From Diphasiastrum complanatum (Eukaryota > Streptophyta > Lycopodiopsida > Lycopodiales > Lycopodiaceae), in assembly GCA_029204225.1 (NCBI GenBank), contig CM055096.1, positions 44,379,967 through 44,443,966 on the forward strand: DNA of 64,000 bases, read 5' to 3'. Shown piece by piece: positions 20,748 to 31,664 of the stretch (its first letter is position 1; every line of letters begins with the position of its first letter). The position numbers and the translations under genes are program-made. The notes beneath the pieces are model-generated. The model saw only the letters and a program-made list of their open reading frames with translations. It made no database searches and had not been told where the DNA came from.

Positions 20748-22329
20748 CTGCATCAAACTTAAATGCATGTATTAATACAAATGACATTTATAAGGCTTCA
20801 TATCAATAATCAATCCATCCAACATTCAAAATGTTTTATATGGCTATGTTGTGCCAACTTCAAATGATTTTGACCTGATACAATTTTAGGTTGATTGCAT
20901 TATTCGTTTTGCAAACTTGATTGTTTTACTTTAAAATAGAATTTACAGGTGGTGTTAACTGTGGTGCTTTCCACCTGTTCATTTTTAGGTTTCCTAAAAA
21001 ATAGATAAGAAGCTTTTTGCAAGGACGACTTCGACTCGTATCTGATATATGGACCATATATCTTCCTCTCAGATGCATATAACTACCTATTTTGCTTCAG
21101 GTACGGTCTGTGTCTGTCTAAAGAATTCTGATTGTTTTTACAAATATGATTTGCACACAAGTTCTACCCTAGACAAGTAACAAGTTTTTTGCGAGTACTA
21201 CTTAGCCCCTATACCTCCTCCCAACGAGTGCAGATGCTCGGATGGCCATATGTACTAAGCTCGAACACCTGAACCCTAAACCCCAAATGAATAAATGCAG
21301 TGTCCAACCAAATTCCACAAACCCTAATCCTCGTGCACTATGTATACCCACCTAAAGACTAAACCCTACGTACACACACTTAAAACCTTTACTACGAAGC
21401 CGTACGCATTCCTTTAGGAACCGTACCTCAGTACATTGTCGTTCATACACTGTATGGAATTGCCTGCGGCTTCGTGTCCGTACATAAAGCGATCCAGAAT
21501 ACAGCAAAAGCATGAAAGGAAGGGAGAGATGGCGAACCTTGCAATTATTGCTGAACACGGTCAGGAGAGCAGAGCTTGTGGTGTTGAAGTCTGAGACGAC
21601 GCAAGCATTCTTGGGATTGAATGGACACCAGAGTGTCAAAGGACAAATTTGCTGCTCGCTGCGTTCAACGTGCAAACGCCTGGCCGCCCCAGCAGCTCCC
21701 TCAGCTCCTCATATATTTCCACCTTCATCACACTTACACTCTACATTCACAATTCCCGGCTACTTTCTACTGTTGTTGCTGCTGCTGCTAATTCTACTCA
21801 TGTTAACTTATACATAGCTCCAAACAAAGCTGGAAGCTCTTCAGCTCTCATTCTCTGGTCCTAAAGCATACACTTCGGTTGCTCTCCAAAAACATCAACC
21901 TTCTACCGGTGCTCAGAAACCGAGTCTTATTGATCCCTGACAAAAGATCATGTAAATCCAGCAAGTATTTATCTGTCAGAACAAACAGCTTCAATGCAGC
22001 TACAAGTAAGTAAGTTGCATGCGACGCAGCTGAAAACAAGAGCCAAACATAACTGCCAACCAAATTCAAAGTAGCTTAGCTTCTTGAAGGCTGAACTATT
22101 CCAAGACTGAAAATTTTCAGGAATGATACAACATTCTCACTCACTCGTTTAACAAATGTGAAGCACAGAACGTAAGCTAGCTCCTCAGAAACTTGGAAGC
22201 CAAACTGGAAACATGTGTGTAGCTTTGGCAGGCATAAATCCACACCCTGGCAATAGATCAGTGAGCTAAAGCTAAAACCTTTTCTAGGATTGACCTTCCT
22301 TCGTTCTAGCTACCAATAGATCTGCTTCA
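20748..22329 (-). other. upstream part of the nuclease gene; first exon uncertain
   Basis: The first exon of the nuclease gene should lie here. Around 21725-21640 a minus-strand ATG opens MKVEIYEELRELLGRPG, which resembles the YDEI-type start of the family, and near 21580-21530 another frame has DFNTTSSALLTVFSNN, like its SQATLLSIFSQEY stretch. The two are out of frame with each other and spaced about 17 residues too far apart, so either there is a small intron or the match is fortuitous. Otherwise no feature was seen. Confidence 0.3.
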
Positions 22330-22474
22330 TCCCACTCATGAGCATATATAATAGGATTGCTTCTCATACCCATTATGCCTTGCCTTCTTGTATGAATTTT
22401 GGGTTGTTCTTTTTTTATGTTACCAATGACTTCCCTACTTTTCATCATACCATGACCCATCTTTTTGGTTCTTT

Positions 22475-22505
<31 letters not shown>

Positions 22506-23230
22506 CTCATTGTTTATGTTGATGACATTCTTATTATCTTTGGGTGTTTCTTTCCGTGACCGTATCATCTATTTGTGGTATGTTTTTCATATCCTTGTTA
22601 TCTTTTTCTACGTGCCAAGCAATCTAAGCGTTCCTTTGCAATTACATTGCTAAGATTTCTTTTCATGGCCTTGCTATTTTTTACAATCATATTTGCCTCG
22701 ATCCTCATAAAGTTCAGGCAATTTATGTGTGGCATGCTTCTTATGATGTCCATGTCCATGTCCATTCTGTTTTTCTTTGATTGTCACTCCTTCGCATCAA
22801 TCGCACAAAAAATTTTGTTTTGTGTGGTCTTCTGAATGTCAGACTGCTCTTAAGGGTCTCTTTTGGTTTCTACTTCTCCTACATGTCTTCTTGATTTTTC
22901 TAAAAATTTTGCCATTGAAGCTGATGCTAATTAAGTTGGCTTAGGAGTTGTTCTATACCAAACGGCTAGTATTATTGCTTATTAGTCTCGTCATATATGT
23001 TCTTACAAGCAACATTATTCCACTCATGAGAAAGAATTGATTACTAATACACATGCTCTTCAAAAATAGCATCATTATCTTTAATGCAATCATTCTGATA
23101 TTTTTTCAGATCACCAAAATGATCAGTGACTGTCAATATCGTTGGCTCCAATTTTGACAAACATTTACTTTTGATATTCATTTTAAAGCTAGTGCATCTA
23201 ATATTGTTGTTGATGTTTTTTCTTGACTCC
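22330..23230 (+). pseudogene. decayed Ty3/gypsy pol fragment
   Basis: In scattered plus-strand frames I read a reverse transcriptase palm piece ending IVYVDDILII (about 22509-22538) and, further on, RNase H residues FAIEADAN, VGLGVVLYQTASIIAY, SRHICSYKQHYSTHEKELI and HALQK (about 22910-23070). Order and spacing fit a gypsy pol. Many stops and a (GT)n expansion inside the palm show an old copy. No LTRs were found. Confidence 0.65.
22477..22505. repeat. (TG)n microsatellite
   Basis: About 14 TG units lie inside the decayed gypsy reverse transcriptase fragment, just before its YVDD box. Confidence 0.95.
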
Positions 23231-23393
23231 GTGCATTGATTCATAGTCTTGTCATTGTTATTCCTCCTTGGTATGATCTCCTTTCTTCGACATGTCTCCA
23301 GTGTTTTAATTTCCATGACGTTTATGCTTCTGCTTCTATTGCATTGATTTGTTTTACCAAGTTTATTCCCTATAGATCTAGGTGTTGCAAAAC

Positions 23394-24262
23394 TGTGGGG
23401 ACAAGCAGCGGAAGCTTGAGCGATGGCGTGTAAGAACGGAAGCACAATAGTTAGCAGCAGAAATATTCAGGATGAATGATTTATACAAATGTGCAATAGA
23501 ACAAAACAATAGTAAGACATGAATTGCACTTGAATAATATCAAACGAGAGTACAATGGCTTGAAGTGATAACTTTAGCTTGGTTGAGCGTGATAACGCTG
23601 GCTACAAAAAAAAAAAAAATTGATTGATCTGATTAACTTTATTAACTTTTTTTTTACTTGCTTACTTATTCTACTAATCAGCGAGTAGATTATATATTAC
23701 AAGTGTCTTGCTTAAAGAAATATCTTTACAAGCATTAAATGCTATCTACTGTATTTATCACAACCTCATTGTACCTATGACTGTATGTACAAAGTAGGTA
23801 ACCGTCACTGGGATATTTTGCATGTCGGGTAACTCCGGACGATTTTAGGTCTACTAAAGTCGGTCTGCTACTGGAGCGAAAAATACAGAAGTGCGGAAAT
23901 CCCAAAGGTGCGGAAAAGCGAAGTTGCCCTAGAAATGTTTAAGTCTAAAATGTACAAGGCACAAAGGGCGAAGGTCTGAAAAGTGCGAAGGTGCAAAAAA
24001 TGCGAAGGTCCGACAAAATGTAGTCAGATTTCAACTGTTTTCATCTTTTTCGCCTGTCACAAATCACGTGTAAAAATACAATGTCACATTTTTCACCTTT
24101 TTCGCCTGTGGAAATGTACTTGTATTTATGCAGACAGTCGAGTTTTTTGTCTGTCTTATTTTACATGTAAATATGCAGACTGTGCGACAACATGAGTAAA
24201 AATGCAGCATGAATGGAGGCAGATTGAAATAGGATTTAGGAGAGTAGAGGAGATAAATCCAA
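23394..24262 (-). repeat. probable 3' LTR of copia H
   Basis: A purine tract (AAGGGGGGG on the minus strand, about 24272-24264) directly follows the RNase H stop, as a polypurine tract does before a 3' LTR. The far end is a guess, because no second LTR is present for comparison. An A13 run is at 23607. Confidence 0.35.
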
Positions 24263-24690
24263 TACCCCCCCTTAATCTGGATCCGTGAATGCCTTGATCT
24301 TCAGACTGAGCAATCCACGAAATTTGTTGTGTGCATTAACACTTAATGTCTTCGTGAATATATCTGCAACCATGTCCTGCATTCTGCAGTACGTTAGGCT
24401 CACCTCCTTGTTGAGAACTTTACCCCTGATGTAGTGATATCTGATTTCAATGTGCTTACTCCTAGAGTGAAATCTAGGGTTGGTCGATAAGGCAATAGCA
24501 CTCTGATTATCACAGAATAAAATTGTGGGGCTGTATTGATACAAATTAATGTCTGACAGTAATGTATAAATGTATTATGCTTCTGTAGAAGAAAGTGCGA
24601 TAGAGGTTTGCTTACGACTGTTCCATGAGATAGGACCGCCGTTGAAGAAGAATGTAAATCCAGATGTGGACTTATGATTGTCTACATCTC
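24263..24690 (-). pseudogene. copia H RNase H, C-terminal half
   Basis: The reading continues from 28460 after removing copia P: GDVDNHKSTSGFTFFFNG, ISWNSRKQTSIALSSTEA, then ILFCDNQSAIALSTNPRFHS, SKHIEIRYHYIR and MVADIFTKTLS. These are the standard boxes of copia RNase H. A frameshift lies between the two halves near 24545. Confidence 0.8.
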
Positions 24691-24695
24691 CTCCC

Positions 24696-24948
24696 AATTA
24701 AAATAGCAATGATCGACTTATACAGTGCTTTCTTATTTCGACGGCACCACGTGTGCTCAGTTCTAGAATTATCGGGCCGTCTTTCTTTTACGAGCCCTTT
24801 GAGTGCTTTTAAGCAACTTTATCTTTGTACTTACTGATTAGTTGAATATACAATTTGAGGAGACCAATTCTGTTGTCTTGTCTTATTGCACTTGATGTTG
24901 TGCTGTGGTGATTGGTTTGGTCGGATTTTTTAAATGGTTTTTTTAACC
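24696..24948 (+). repeat. 5' LTR of copia P
   Basis: Starts AATTAAAATAGC and ends TTTTTTTAACC, directly followed by the primer site. It matches 28206-28459. Confidence 0.9.
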
Positions 24949-24960
24949 TGGTATCAGAGC
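24949..24960 (+). promoter_or_regulatory. primer binding site of copia P
   Basis: TGGTATCAGAGC, complementary to initiator-Met tRNA, with no spacer from the LTR end. Confidence 0.9.
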
Positions 24961-25099
24961 ATCAGGGTGTGCAGGAATGCACGCGAGTGTTACAAGAAAA
25001 AAGTGGATATAAAGGCGGAAAAAGTGAAACAACAAGGCAACATTGTCGAAGATGATGGGGAAGATGATGAAACAAGTGTCTTCTCATCGGCATTGGCAT

Positions 25100-28000
25100 C
25101 CTAGGTTGATGATGGTGCCAGATGGTTCATAGATTCAGGCGCCACAAGACATATGACCGGGAAACGTGATTTCCTGGACTCAAAAGAGTTTGCTTTCTGT
25201 TGGCGTAATGGCAAATCAACATCTTAAGGTTGAATTTGTCAAGGATGGATGTCTTATGAGGGATATGGATAACAATCATAAAGTGGTGGCAAAAGGTTAT
25301 AGAGATAGTAATTGTGGCCTTTATAAATTGGATGCTGCAAAACTAGGAGAATATGGTTTGGCTATCTCAACAGCATCGCAATCTGAGTTGTGGCACATAA
25401 GACTTGGTCACTTGAACTATGGGAGCTTAAAATTGATGGTGAAGCTGAAGATGGTAAGAGTTAAGAAACCGCTGGAACTTATTCACAGCGACCTATGCGG
25501 CCCAATGAAGACCATGTCGTTGGGAAAAGCATATTATTTTATGACTTTCATAGATGATTACTCTAGGAGGACATGGATTTATTTCTTGAAGAAGAAATTT
25601 TACACTTTTGCTCGCTTTAAGGAGTCCAAGACTTTAGTAGAGAACCAACTGAACGCACGCATCAAAGTGCTAAGATCTAATAGAGGGGGCAAATACAAGT
25701 CTGATGACTTTGAGGACTTTTGCAAGGAACACGGCATCAAAAGACAATTCACACAATCATACACGCCGCATAGTAATGGTGTAGCTGAAAGGAACAACAG
25801 GACTATTATGGAGAGTGCACGCTCCATGATGAAGCAAATGGGCTTGACCGATTCACTTTGGTCGAAAGTGTGCAGTGCAACAACGTTTTTGCAAAACAGG
25901 AGCCCTACAGTTGCGGTTCCAAATGTGACTCCCGAAGAAGCATTTACAAGAATAAAACCAAAAATCGACAAGTTTCATGTCATTGGATGTAGGGCCTATG
26001 TACATGTGCCAAAGGAAGAGCGAAAGAAACTTGATGCCAAAGCAATCAAGTGTTCGTCGGTTACGATATGAGGACGAAGGCATACAGGTGTTTTGATCCT
26101 GTAATGAACAAGATTCACATAAGCAAAGATGTGATCTTTGATGAGACGCATAGGTATGAAGATGAAGACCATGCAAGTGGTGAAAGCATCAAAAGATTTC
26201 TCACAATTTTGGAAGAAGAAGATGAAGAAGACGCTCCACAAGATGATGCACATGAAGATGAGAGTCGAGAGGGCGAGTATGAGAGGAGATCACCTATTCA
26301 AGAGCCTAGGGGAAGGTACTTGCCAATAGGAGCAATAAAGGAGAAACCGGTTGGAAGTAAGAGACATTACTTGGACACTCCTTGGGATACATACTCTCCA
26401 CGTAGTGTATCACCTGAATCTAAGATACCAAAATGGTATGAAAGATCATGAAGAATGATGCAAAGCTAAATCAACCAGGATCTAGCACACAAAGAGAAGT
26501 GAGAAGATCAACGAGGGAAAGAAAGTCTCCCGATCGTTATCATGTGAACTATGCCCTAATGAGTGACATTTTGAAGTGTCGAGGGCCATCAACCTTTGAT
26601 GAAGCAAAAGATCACAAAGAGTGGCAAAGGGCAATGGAAGAGGAGATGGAATCCATCCACAGGCATGATACATGGGAGTTGGTTGATCTACCACTTGGAA
26701 AGAAACTCATTGACAACAAATGGGTGTTTAGAACAAAGTTTCATGTGGATGGCATGATAACAATGCATAAGGCACGCCTAGTAGTGAAGGGCTATGAGCA
26801 AAATAAAGGAATTGACTATGAAGAGACATTTGCTCCAGTGGCTAAGTGGACTACGCTATGCCTTATCATTGCCCTAGCATCTCATTTTGGGTGGAAGATC
26901 CATCAAATGGATGTGAAGTCCGCATTTTTGAATGGTGACTTGGAGGAAGAAGTTTACATGGTCCAACCGCAGGCCATCATGGCAAAATGACAAGAACAGA
27001 AGGTATGTAAGCTACACAAAGCACTTTATGGCCTTAAGCAAGTGCCACGCGCATGGTATGGACGCATTGACAATTACTTTCTTTCTCATAGGTTTGTAAG
27101 AACAAATTCAGATCCAAATCTTTATGTTCTTATAAACAAAGATAGCATTGCCTTGATTGTACTTTATGTTGATGATATCATTATCACGGGCAATGATGAG
27201 AACCTCACTCATTCTATCAAAGCCAACTTATGCAAGCAGTTTGAGATGACAAATTTAGATCTTATGCACAATTGCTTGGGTGTTGAAGTATGGCAAATTA
27301 GCAGTGATATCAGGTTATGTCAAAACAAGTATGTGCGCAAGGTATTGGAGAGATTTTGCATGACAGAGTGCAAACCTTCCATCACCCCTTGCGAATCTGG
27401 TAAGAAATATCTCGTATTGATAATAGTGCACATGTTGACGCTACTCTATTTCGTCAGCTAGTTGGGAGTTTGATATATCCTACGACTACACGTCTTGATA
27501 TCTGCTATGCTGTAAGTTTGATTAGCCAATTCATGTCATCACCCACTATTGACCATTGGAAAGCTGCGAAAAGGATTTTGAGGTATGTGAAAGGTACACC
27601 TAACCTTGGCCTAATCTACAAAAGACAAAGTGTTATGCCTAAGTTGCAGGGTTATGTTGACGTTGATTGGGCAGGAAATGTAGATGATAGAAAGTCGACA
27701 ACAGGTTATGCCTTCAATTTTGGTAGCGGTTGCTTTTCATGGTCTAGCAAGAAGCAAGATACTATTTCTCTTTATGCTATAGAAGACGAATATAAAGCGT
27801 TAAGTTCTGCTACCCAGGAAGCGGTTTGGCTACGTAAGTTGTTATGTGAGATCGACATGAAGCAGGTAAATCCTACTGTTATTTTCTGTGACAACCAAAG
27901 TGGAATACAATTGGCTAAGAATCCCATCTTTCACGCAAGGACAAAACATATTGAGGTAAAATATCACTTTGTATGTGAGAAGCTACAATCTGAGGATATA

Positions 28001-28114
28001 AGTATTGTACACTGTTCTACGTTGTTACAAGTTGCTAATATATATATGAAAGCTTTAAGTAAAGAAAAGTTTGAGACTTTTAGAGCCAAACTTGGCTTAG
28101 ATCTGGTTATGTAA
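25100..28114 (+). pseudogene. copia P pol (protease to RNase H)
   Basis: Only about 150 nt separate the primer site from the protease box WFIDSGATRHMTG (about 25120-25158), so nearly all of gag is deleted. Integrase follows: LWHIRLGHLNYGSL, then a jump that skips the CxxC pair, LIHSDLCGPM, FIDDYSRRTW, LRSNRGGKY (catalytic Asp changed to Asn) and NGVAERNNRT. After slips near 26055, 26450 and 26990 come RT boxes WVFRTKFH, KARLVVKGYEQ, QMDVKSAFLNG, LYVDDIIITG (about 27164-27193), a slip near 27465, and RNase H YVDVDWAGNVDDRKSTTGYA, SKKQDTISLYAIEDEYKAL, FCDNQSGIQLAKNP. The copy is defective. Confidence 0.85.
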
Positions 28115-28194
28115 AAAGCCTTTACCTGTAATACTATCATGGAGGTATGTTCCATGAATAGAGTAAACTCTCAAATAAAGAGAGACGTTGATCA

Positions 28195-28205
28195 TTGAGG
28201 GAGAG
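28195..28205 (+). promoter_or_regulatory. polypurine tract of copia P
   Basis: The purine run TGAGGGAGAG lies directly before the 3' LTR and primes plus-strand DNA in this family. Confidence 0.7.
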
Positions 28206-28459
28206 AGTTAAAATAGCAATGATCGACTTATACAGTGCTTTCTTATTTCGACGGCACCACGTGAGATCAGTTCTAGAATTATCGGGCTGTCTTTCTTTTA
28301 TGAGCCCTTTGAGTGCTTTTAAGCAACTTTATCTTTGTACTTACTGATTAGTTGAATATACAGTTTGAGGAGACCAATTCTATTGTCTTGTCTTATTGCA
28401 CTTGACGTTGTGCTGTGGTGATTGAAACGGTCGGGTTTTTCTTAACTATTTTCTTAACT
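28206..28459 (+). repeat. 3' LTR of copia P
   Basis: Starts AGTTAAAATAGC and ends TTCTTAACT, so its ends form a perfect six-base inverted repeat, AGTTAA/TTAACT. Flanked outside by the CTCCC target duplication. Confidence 0.9.
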
Positions 28460-28939
28460 CTCCCCAGCTTGCATCAAAATATCCACTAAACTGATGAAGA
28501 TTGTCGTTGATGACATCTCCATAGCAGATGCACCGGTCCATGGTAGCTTGAATATACCTCATGACTCTTATGAGAGCCTTCCAATGGGTAATGAAATGCT
28601 TAGCCGTTTTTTGGCTGAGTGAGCTTACTGCAAAAGAGATATCTGGTCTTGTACAGACCATTGCATACATGAGAGATCCAAGTATCGATCAATAAGAATA
28701 CTCTCTCATCTGCTCCTCGTCCTGCTTGGTCTGGAGACATTGGTCCTTTGACAAATACAGGCCTGGATCCATCGGTGAGTGAGCTAATTTACAATTCATT
28801 AGAATGTATCTATTGAGAACATTGTGAAGATACCTTTGTTGAATGATGTAAATCAGTCGTCTCGCTCTATCTTTGTGAATCTGAATACCCAGACAGAAGT
28901 GAGTTTCGTCTAGATCAGTCATGTCGAACTCTGAAAACT
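28460..28939 (-). pseudogene. copia H reverse transcriptase end and RNase H start
   Basis: Minus-strand boxes are KFSEFDMTDLDETHFCLGIQ, YLHNVLNRYILMNC, then after a break near 28690, YAMVCTRPDISFAVSSLSQ, HWKALIRVMRYIQAT and FSGYFDASWG. It is cut on the left by copia P inside the codon row ASWGG and on the right by copia N just after KFSEF. The YVDD part of the palm is lost. Confidence 0.8.
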
Positions 28940-29868
28940 TATGAATTCTTTCTCAAAGAACGTGATTAGAGGTTGAATAAATCACACCAATATATCAGTG
29001 TTTTTAATCATGCCTGAATCTTATCTATGTACTAATAGAGCAGTTCTATTATGATTAAATTGAAATATATGCGCGAATGTGATAGACAATTAGATAATCA
29101 AATAAATGATTGAAACTTTGATCAAAAAACGAATTTTATAATTCTGAGTCTGAATCAATATACATTTCTTGCTACCTTGTGGTATCTCTTTTACGAAGAG
29201 TACATAAGTGCGCAAGTGCATAAGTAAATAAGTCAGTCTGAGTCTAAGTCTGAGATTGAATATGAGAGTATGTTATTACTATAAGTGCACATGTATTTAT
29301 ATTTTTACAGAATAAGTCCTTTGGCCTTTTTCCTTCTGTAACGGAATCCAATCATTTTGACGGTTGATATTTAACAACGTTCAGGTTTTTCAGAGTCGAA
29401 TAAATTTTGTTCGCAAATATTTCGCGATAGTTTGTCTCTTCATTTCAGCTTCGTGTTTCGCAAATTGTTCGCGACATTTGTCTCTTCACGACATTTTCGT
29501 TCTTCACAAATCGCTCATGACAGATGACAATTCTTGAGCTTGAAAGGAAGCTAGAATATTTCATGAACTGTTCAAGATAGTTTTGCGACAGGTGAGCTTG
29601 AAGAATAGTCCAAAAGATTTCACGAATTGTTCGTGACATCTGAGGCTTGAACAAGAAACATAAAAATTTTGCAACAAGATTTTGTTCACGAATCTTTCGA
29701 GCTTTAACAAGAAAGCCACGAGCTTCCACAAGACACTGTTTCGCGAATCTTTTCAAGTTGGTCACAAATAGAAAAAGTTTCGAGTTTGCGTTTTCTTTTT
29801 CATCCTTTGTTAAGTAAACTGTGAGCTTTGTTGGTAGAATCAACATCTGTTTGATCAGTTGTTCTACA
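28940..29868 (-). repeat. 3' LTR of copia N, outer end lost
   Basis: It pairs with 31665-32636 but lacks the first bases TGTAGGAAAGGTTTCGCGAA. It ends ...TTCTACA next to a polypurine tract (GAGAGGGAGC on the minus strand). It contains many imperfect copies of a TTCGCGAA/TTCGCGACA motif. Confidence 0.88.
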
Positions 29869-29876
29869 GCTCCCTC

Positions 29877-30243
29877 TCAAAGTGGCAGTTGGATTAATCT
29901 CAATCTTCTTCGTTGCTTCTCGAACAAGGCTTTACTTAGTGGCTTCGTAAAGATATCAGTTGTCATTTTCTCTGTAGGTATGAAGACTGTCTTCAGTATC
30001 TTCTTCTCAACTAAGCCCCGAATAACATGATACTTGATAGCTATGTGCTTCGTTTTCAAGTGAAATACAAGATCTTTCGTAAGATAGATTGCTGAAGTGT
30101 TATCTATTAAACAAGACATAAGGTTCAGAAATAGATTTATCAAATCCTTCTAACATCTGTTTGATCCAAATCAGCTCATTTGCCATCTTAGTTGCTGCTA
30201 CATATTTGGCCTCACAAGAAGATTGAGCTACTGTTGTTTGCTT
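29877..30243 (-). pseudogene. copia N RNase H remnant
   Basis: From about 30243 to 29877 the minus strand encodes SSCEAKYVAATK-like residues, then CLIDNTSAIYLTKDLVFH, KTKHIAIKYHVIRG and MTTDIFTKPLSKALF: the last third of a copia RNase H. It is joined to integrase at about 30255 by the deletion of the reverse transcriptase. Confidence 0.75.
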
Positions 30244-30263
30244 CTTGCCTATCTAGAGTATGG

Positions 30264-31592
30264 CTACACCATATCATGAGGGGTTTTATCCGGCATTCTT
30301 GATTTCAAAATTCGATTCTGAAGATAGTTTGACATAGCTACTACTTCTGCCCGTAACTCCTTTGGTGCGTTTGCATGAGCCATCATACACCTTGCAGATT
30401 CCATAAGTGTATGATTTCTTCGTTCAGCTATTCCATTGTGCTGAGGTGTGTATGATGCTATTTTTGTATGCATAATACCTCCATCAGTACAAAAAGCTTT
30501 GAATTTGTTGGAAATGTACTCACCTCCACAATCTGTGCGAATTTGTTTCAACTTGTTGTCTGTCTGCTTCTCAGCCCAATTCATATACTCAACGAATTTC
30601 TCGAAAGCTTCTGATTTTGTACGAATAAAGTATATTATAGTGAACTTGCTGAAGTCATCGATAAACGTAATAAAGTATTTTGCATCACCCAATGACAACA
30701 CTCCAAATGGTCCACAAATATCTGAATGCACAATTTTTAGTACCTTGGTTGTTTTAAAAACATCTTTACTGAAAGGTGTTCGAGACATTTTGGCTTTAAG
30801 ACATGATTCACAAGTAGTTCGAATATCTCGACTTTTGATTTCGACTCCTTCAATTCTCTTACTTTTGTTGGCTTGGTACAGCGCTTCCATGTTCATGTGA
30901 CATAGCCTCTTGTGCCATAGAATATTTGTTAATTCTTGAGTTTGATTAGCTTGTTCAACTCTGGTTCGGATGCTCAAGTGATACAAATTACCATTTCTTT
31001 TGCCTTTGGCAACCAGGTTATTTGAATCTTCATCGAACAATCTACAAGAGTTTCTTGTGAAAACTACTGACATTCTTGTGTCAAGTATCTTAGCTACAGA
31101 TAGAAGATCCTTATCAAGAGTAGGAACATAGAGAACTTCCTTTTCCTTTGAGATCGCATTTTTGGTGCCGGAATTTTGCAAAGAAATAAACAAATCTTTT
31201 ATGTTTCGCACAAATGTGGTCAGGTCTTTGTCATCCCAGTGTAGGTAAGTCAATTGGTCCTCCAAGAACATGACTTGATTTCGAGATCGAGTCTCATTCT
31301 TGGTTTGTAGTCCTTCCCATAATTCTTTCGCATTTGAAGTCGATGAAAGATCTAGCATTATGTCATCATGCACTGAAGATGCAATAATTGTTATAGCTTT
31401 GTGATTTTTCTCCATCCATTCAAAAAGTCCCTTGCCATGAGCAATTGGCTTATCTTCTGATGGTTCTACCCATTGGCATAGACCTTCGCCCTTTAGTACG
31501 AGTGAAGTTTTTAACTTCCAGACTAAATAGTTCAAACCTTCTGCATCCAAGATCGTACAGATCTTAGACTGAATGCTGCTGATCAAAGACAC
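30264..31592 (-). CDS. copia N fused Gag-integrase frame
   Basis: This is an uninterrupted 442-codon frame from ATG 31592. Residues 1-145 are copia Gag (NYLVWKLKTSLVLKG, SSTSNAKELWEGLQ, MFLEDQLTYLHW). The zinc knuckle and the protease triad are removed by an in-frame deletion: Gag joins at about residue 150 to EVLYVPTLDKDLLSVAKIL, the end of protease. Integrase follows with LWHKRLCHMNMEAL (His changed within the HHCC), CESCLKAKM, IVHSDICGPF, FIDDFSKFT, IRTDCGGEY (Asp kept) and NGIAERRNHTL. That a deletion kept the frame open over 1.3 kb is notable. Activity as integrase without processing is unlikely. Confidence 0.78.
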   Translation of the reverse strand: MSLISSIQSKICTILDAEGLNYLVWKLKTSLVLKGEGLCQWVEPSEDKPIAHGKGLFEWMEKNHKAITIIASSVHDDIMLDLSSTSNAKELWEGLQTKNETRSRNQVMFLEDQLTYLHWDDKDLTTFVRNIKDLFISLQNSGTKNAISKEKEVLYVPTLDKDLLSVAKILDTRMSVVFTRNSCRLFDEDSNNLVAKGKRNGNLYHLSIRTRVEQANQTQELTNILWHKRLCHMNMEALYQANKSKRIEGVEIKSRDIRTTCESCLKAKMSRTPFSKDVFKTTKVLKIVHSDICGPFGVLSLGDAKYFITFIDDFSKFTIIYFIRTKSEAFEKFVEYMNWAEKQTDNKLKQIRTDCGGEYISNKFKAFCTDGGIMHTKIASYTPQHNGIAERRNHTLMESARCMMAHANAPKELRAEVVAMSNYLQNRILKSRMPDKTPHDMV

Positions 31593-31651
31593 CTTCCAAT
31601 CTTTCGATTTGGTTGTTGATGGAAATAAGGCTATCTGATCTCACTATATTT

Positions 31652-31663
31652 GCTCTGATACCA
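31652..31663 (-). promoter_or_regulatory. primer binding site of copia N
   Basis: TGGTATCAGAGC on the minus strand, one base from the LTR end CTACA. Confidence 0.9.
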
Positions 31664-31664
31664 C

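Larger units (their letters stand above)
24691..28464 (+). mobile_element. Ty1/copia element P with AG..CT-type LTR ends
   Basis: The 3,764-bp element (24696-28459) is flanked by CTCCC on both sides (24691-24695 and 28460-28464). Removing the element and one CTCCC restores the host RNase H frame (codons for ASWGGDVD). LTRs are 253-254 bp, about 93% alike by eye. Internal parts: primer site, a protease start without upstream gag, integrase, reverse transcriptase and RNase H, with several frameshifts. The LTR ends are A(A/G)TTAAAA...TTAAC(C/T), not TG..CA. Confidence 0.88.

Noticed and set aside
22338-22835. Small plus-strand frames with hydrophobic stretches
   Set aside because: They are frames of the decayed gypsy pol crossed by (TG)n, not membrane proteins.
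24949-24960. tRNA gene fragment suggested by TGGTATCAGAGC
   Set aside because: This is the primer binding site of a retroelement; no tRNA body flanks it. The same is true at 2630, 31652, 36159 and 49025.
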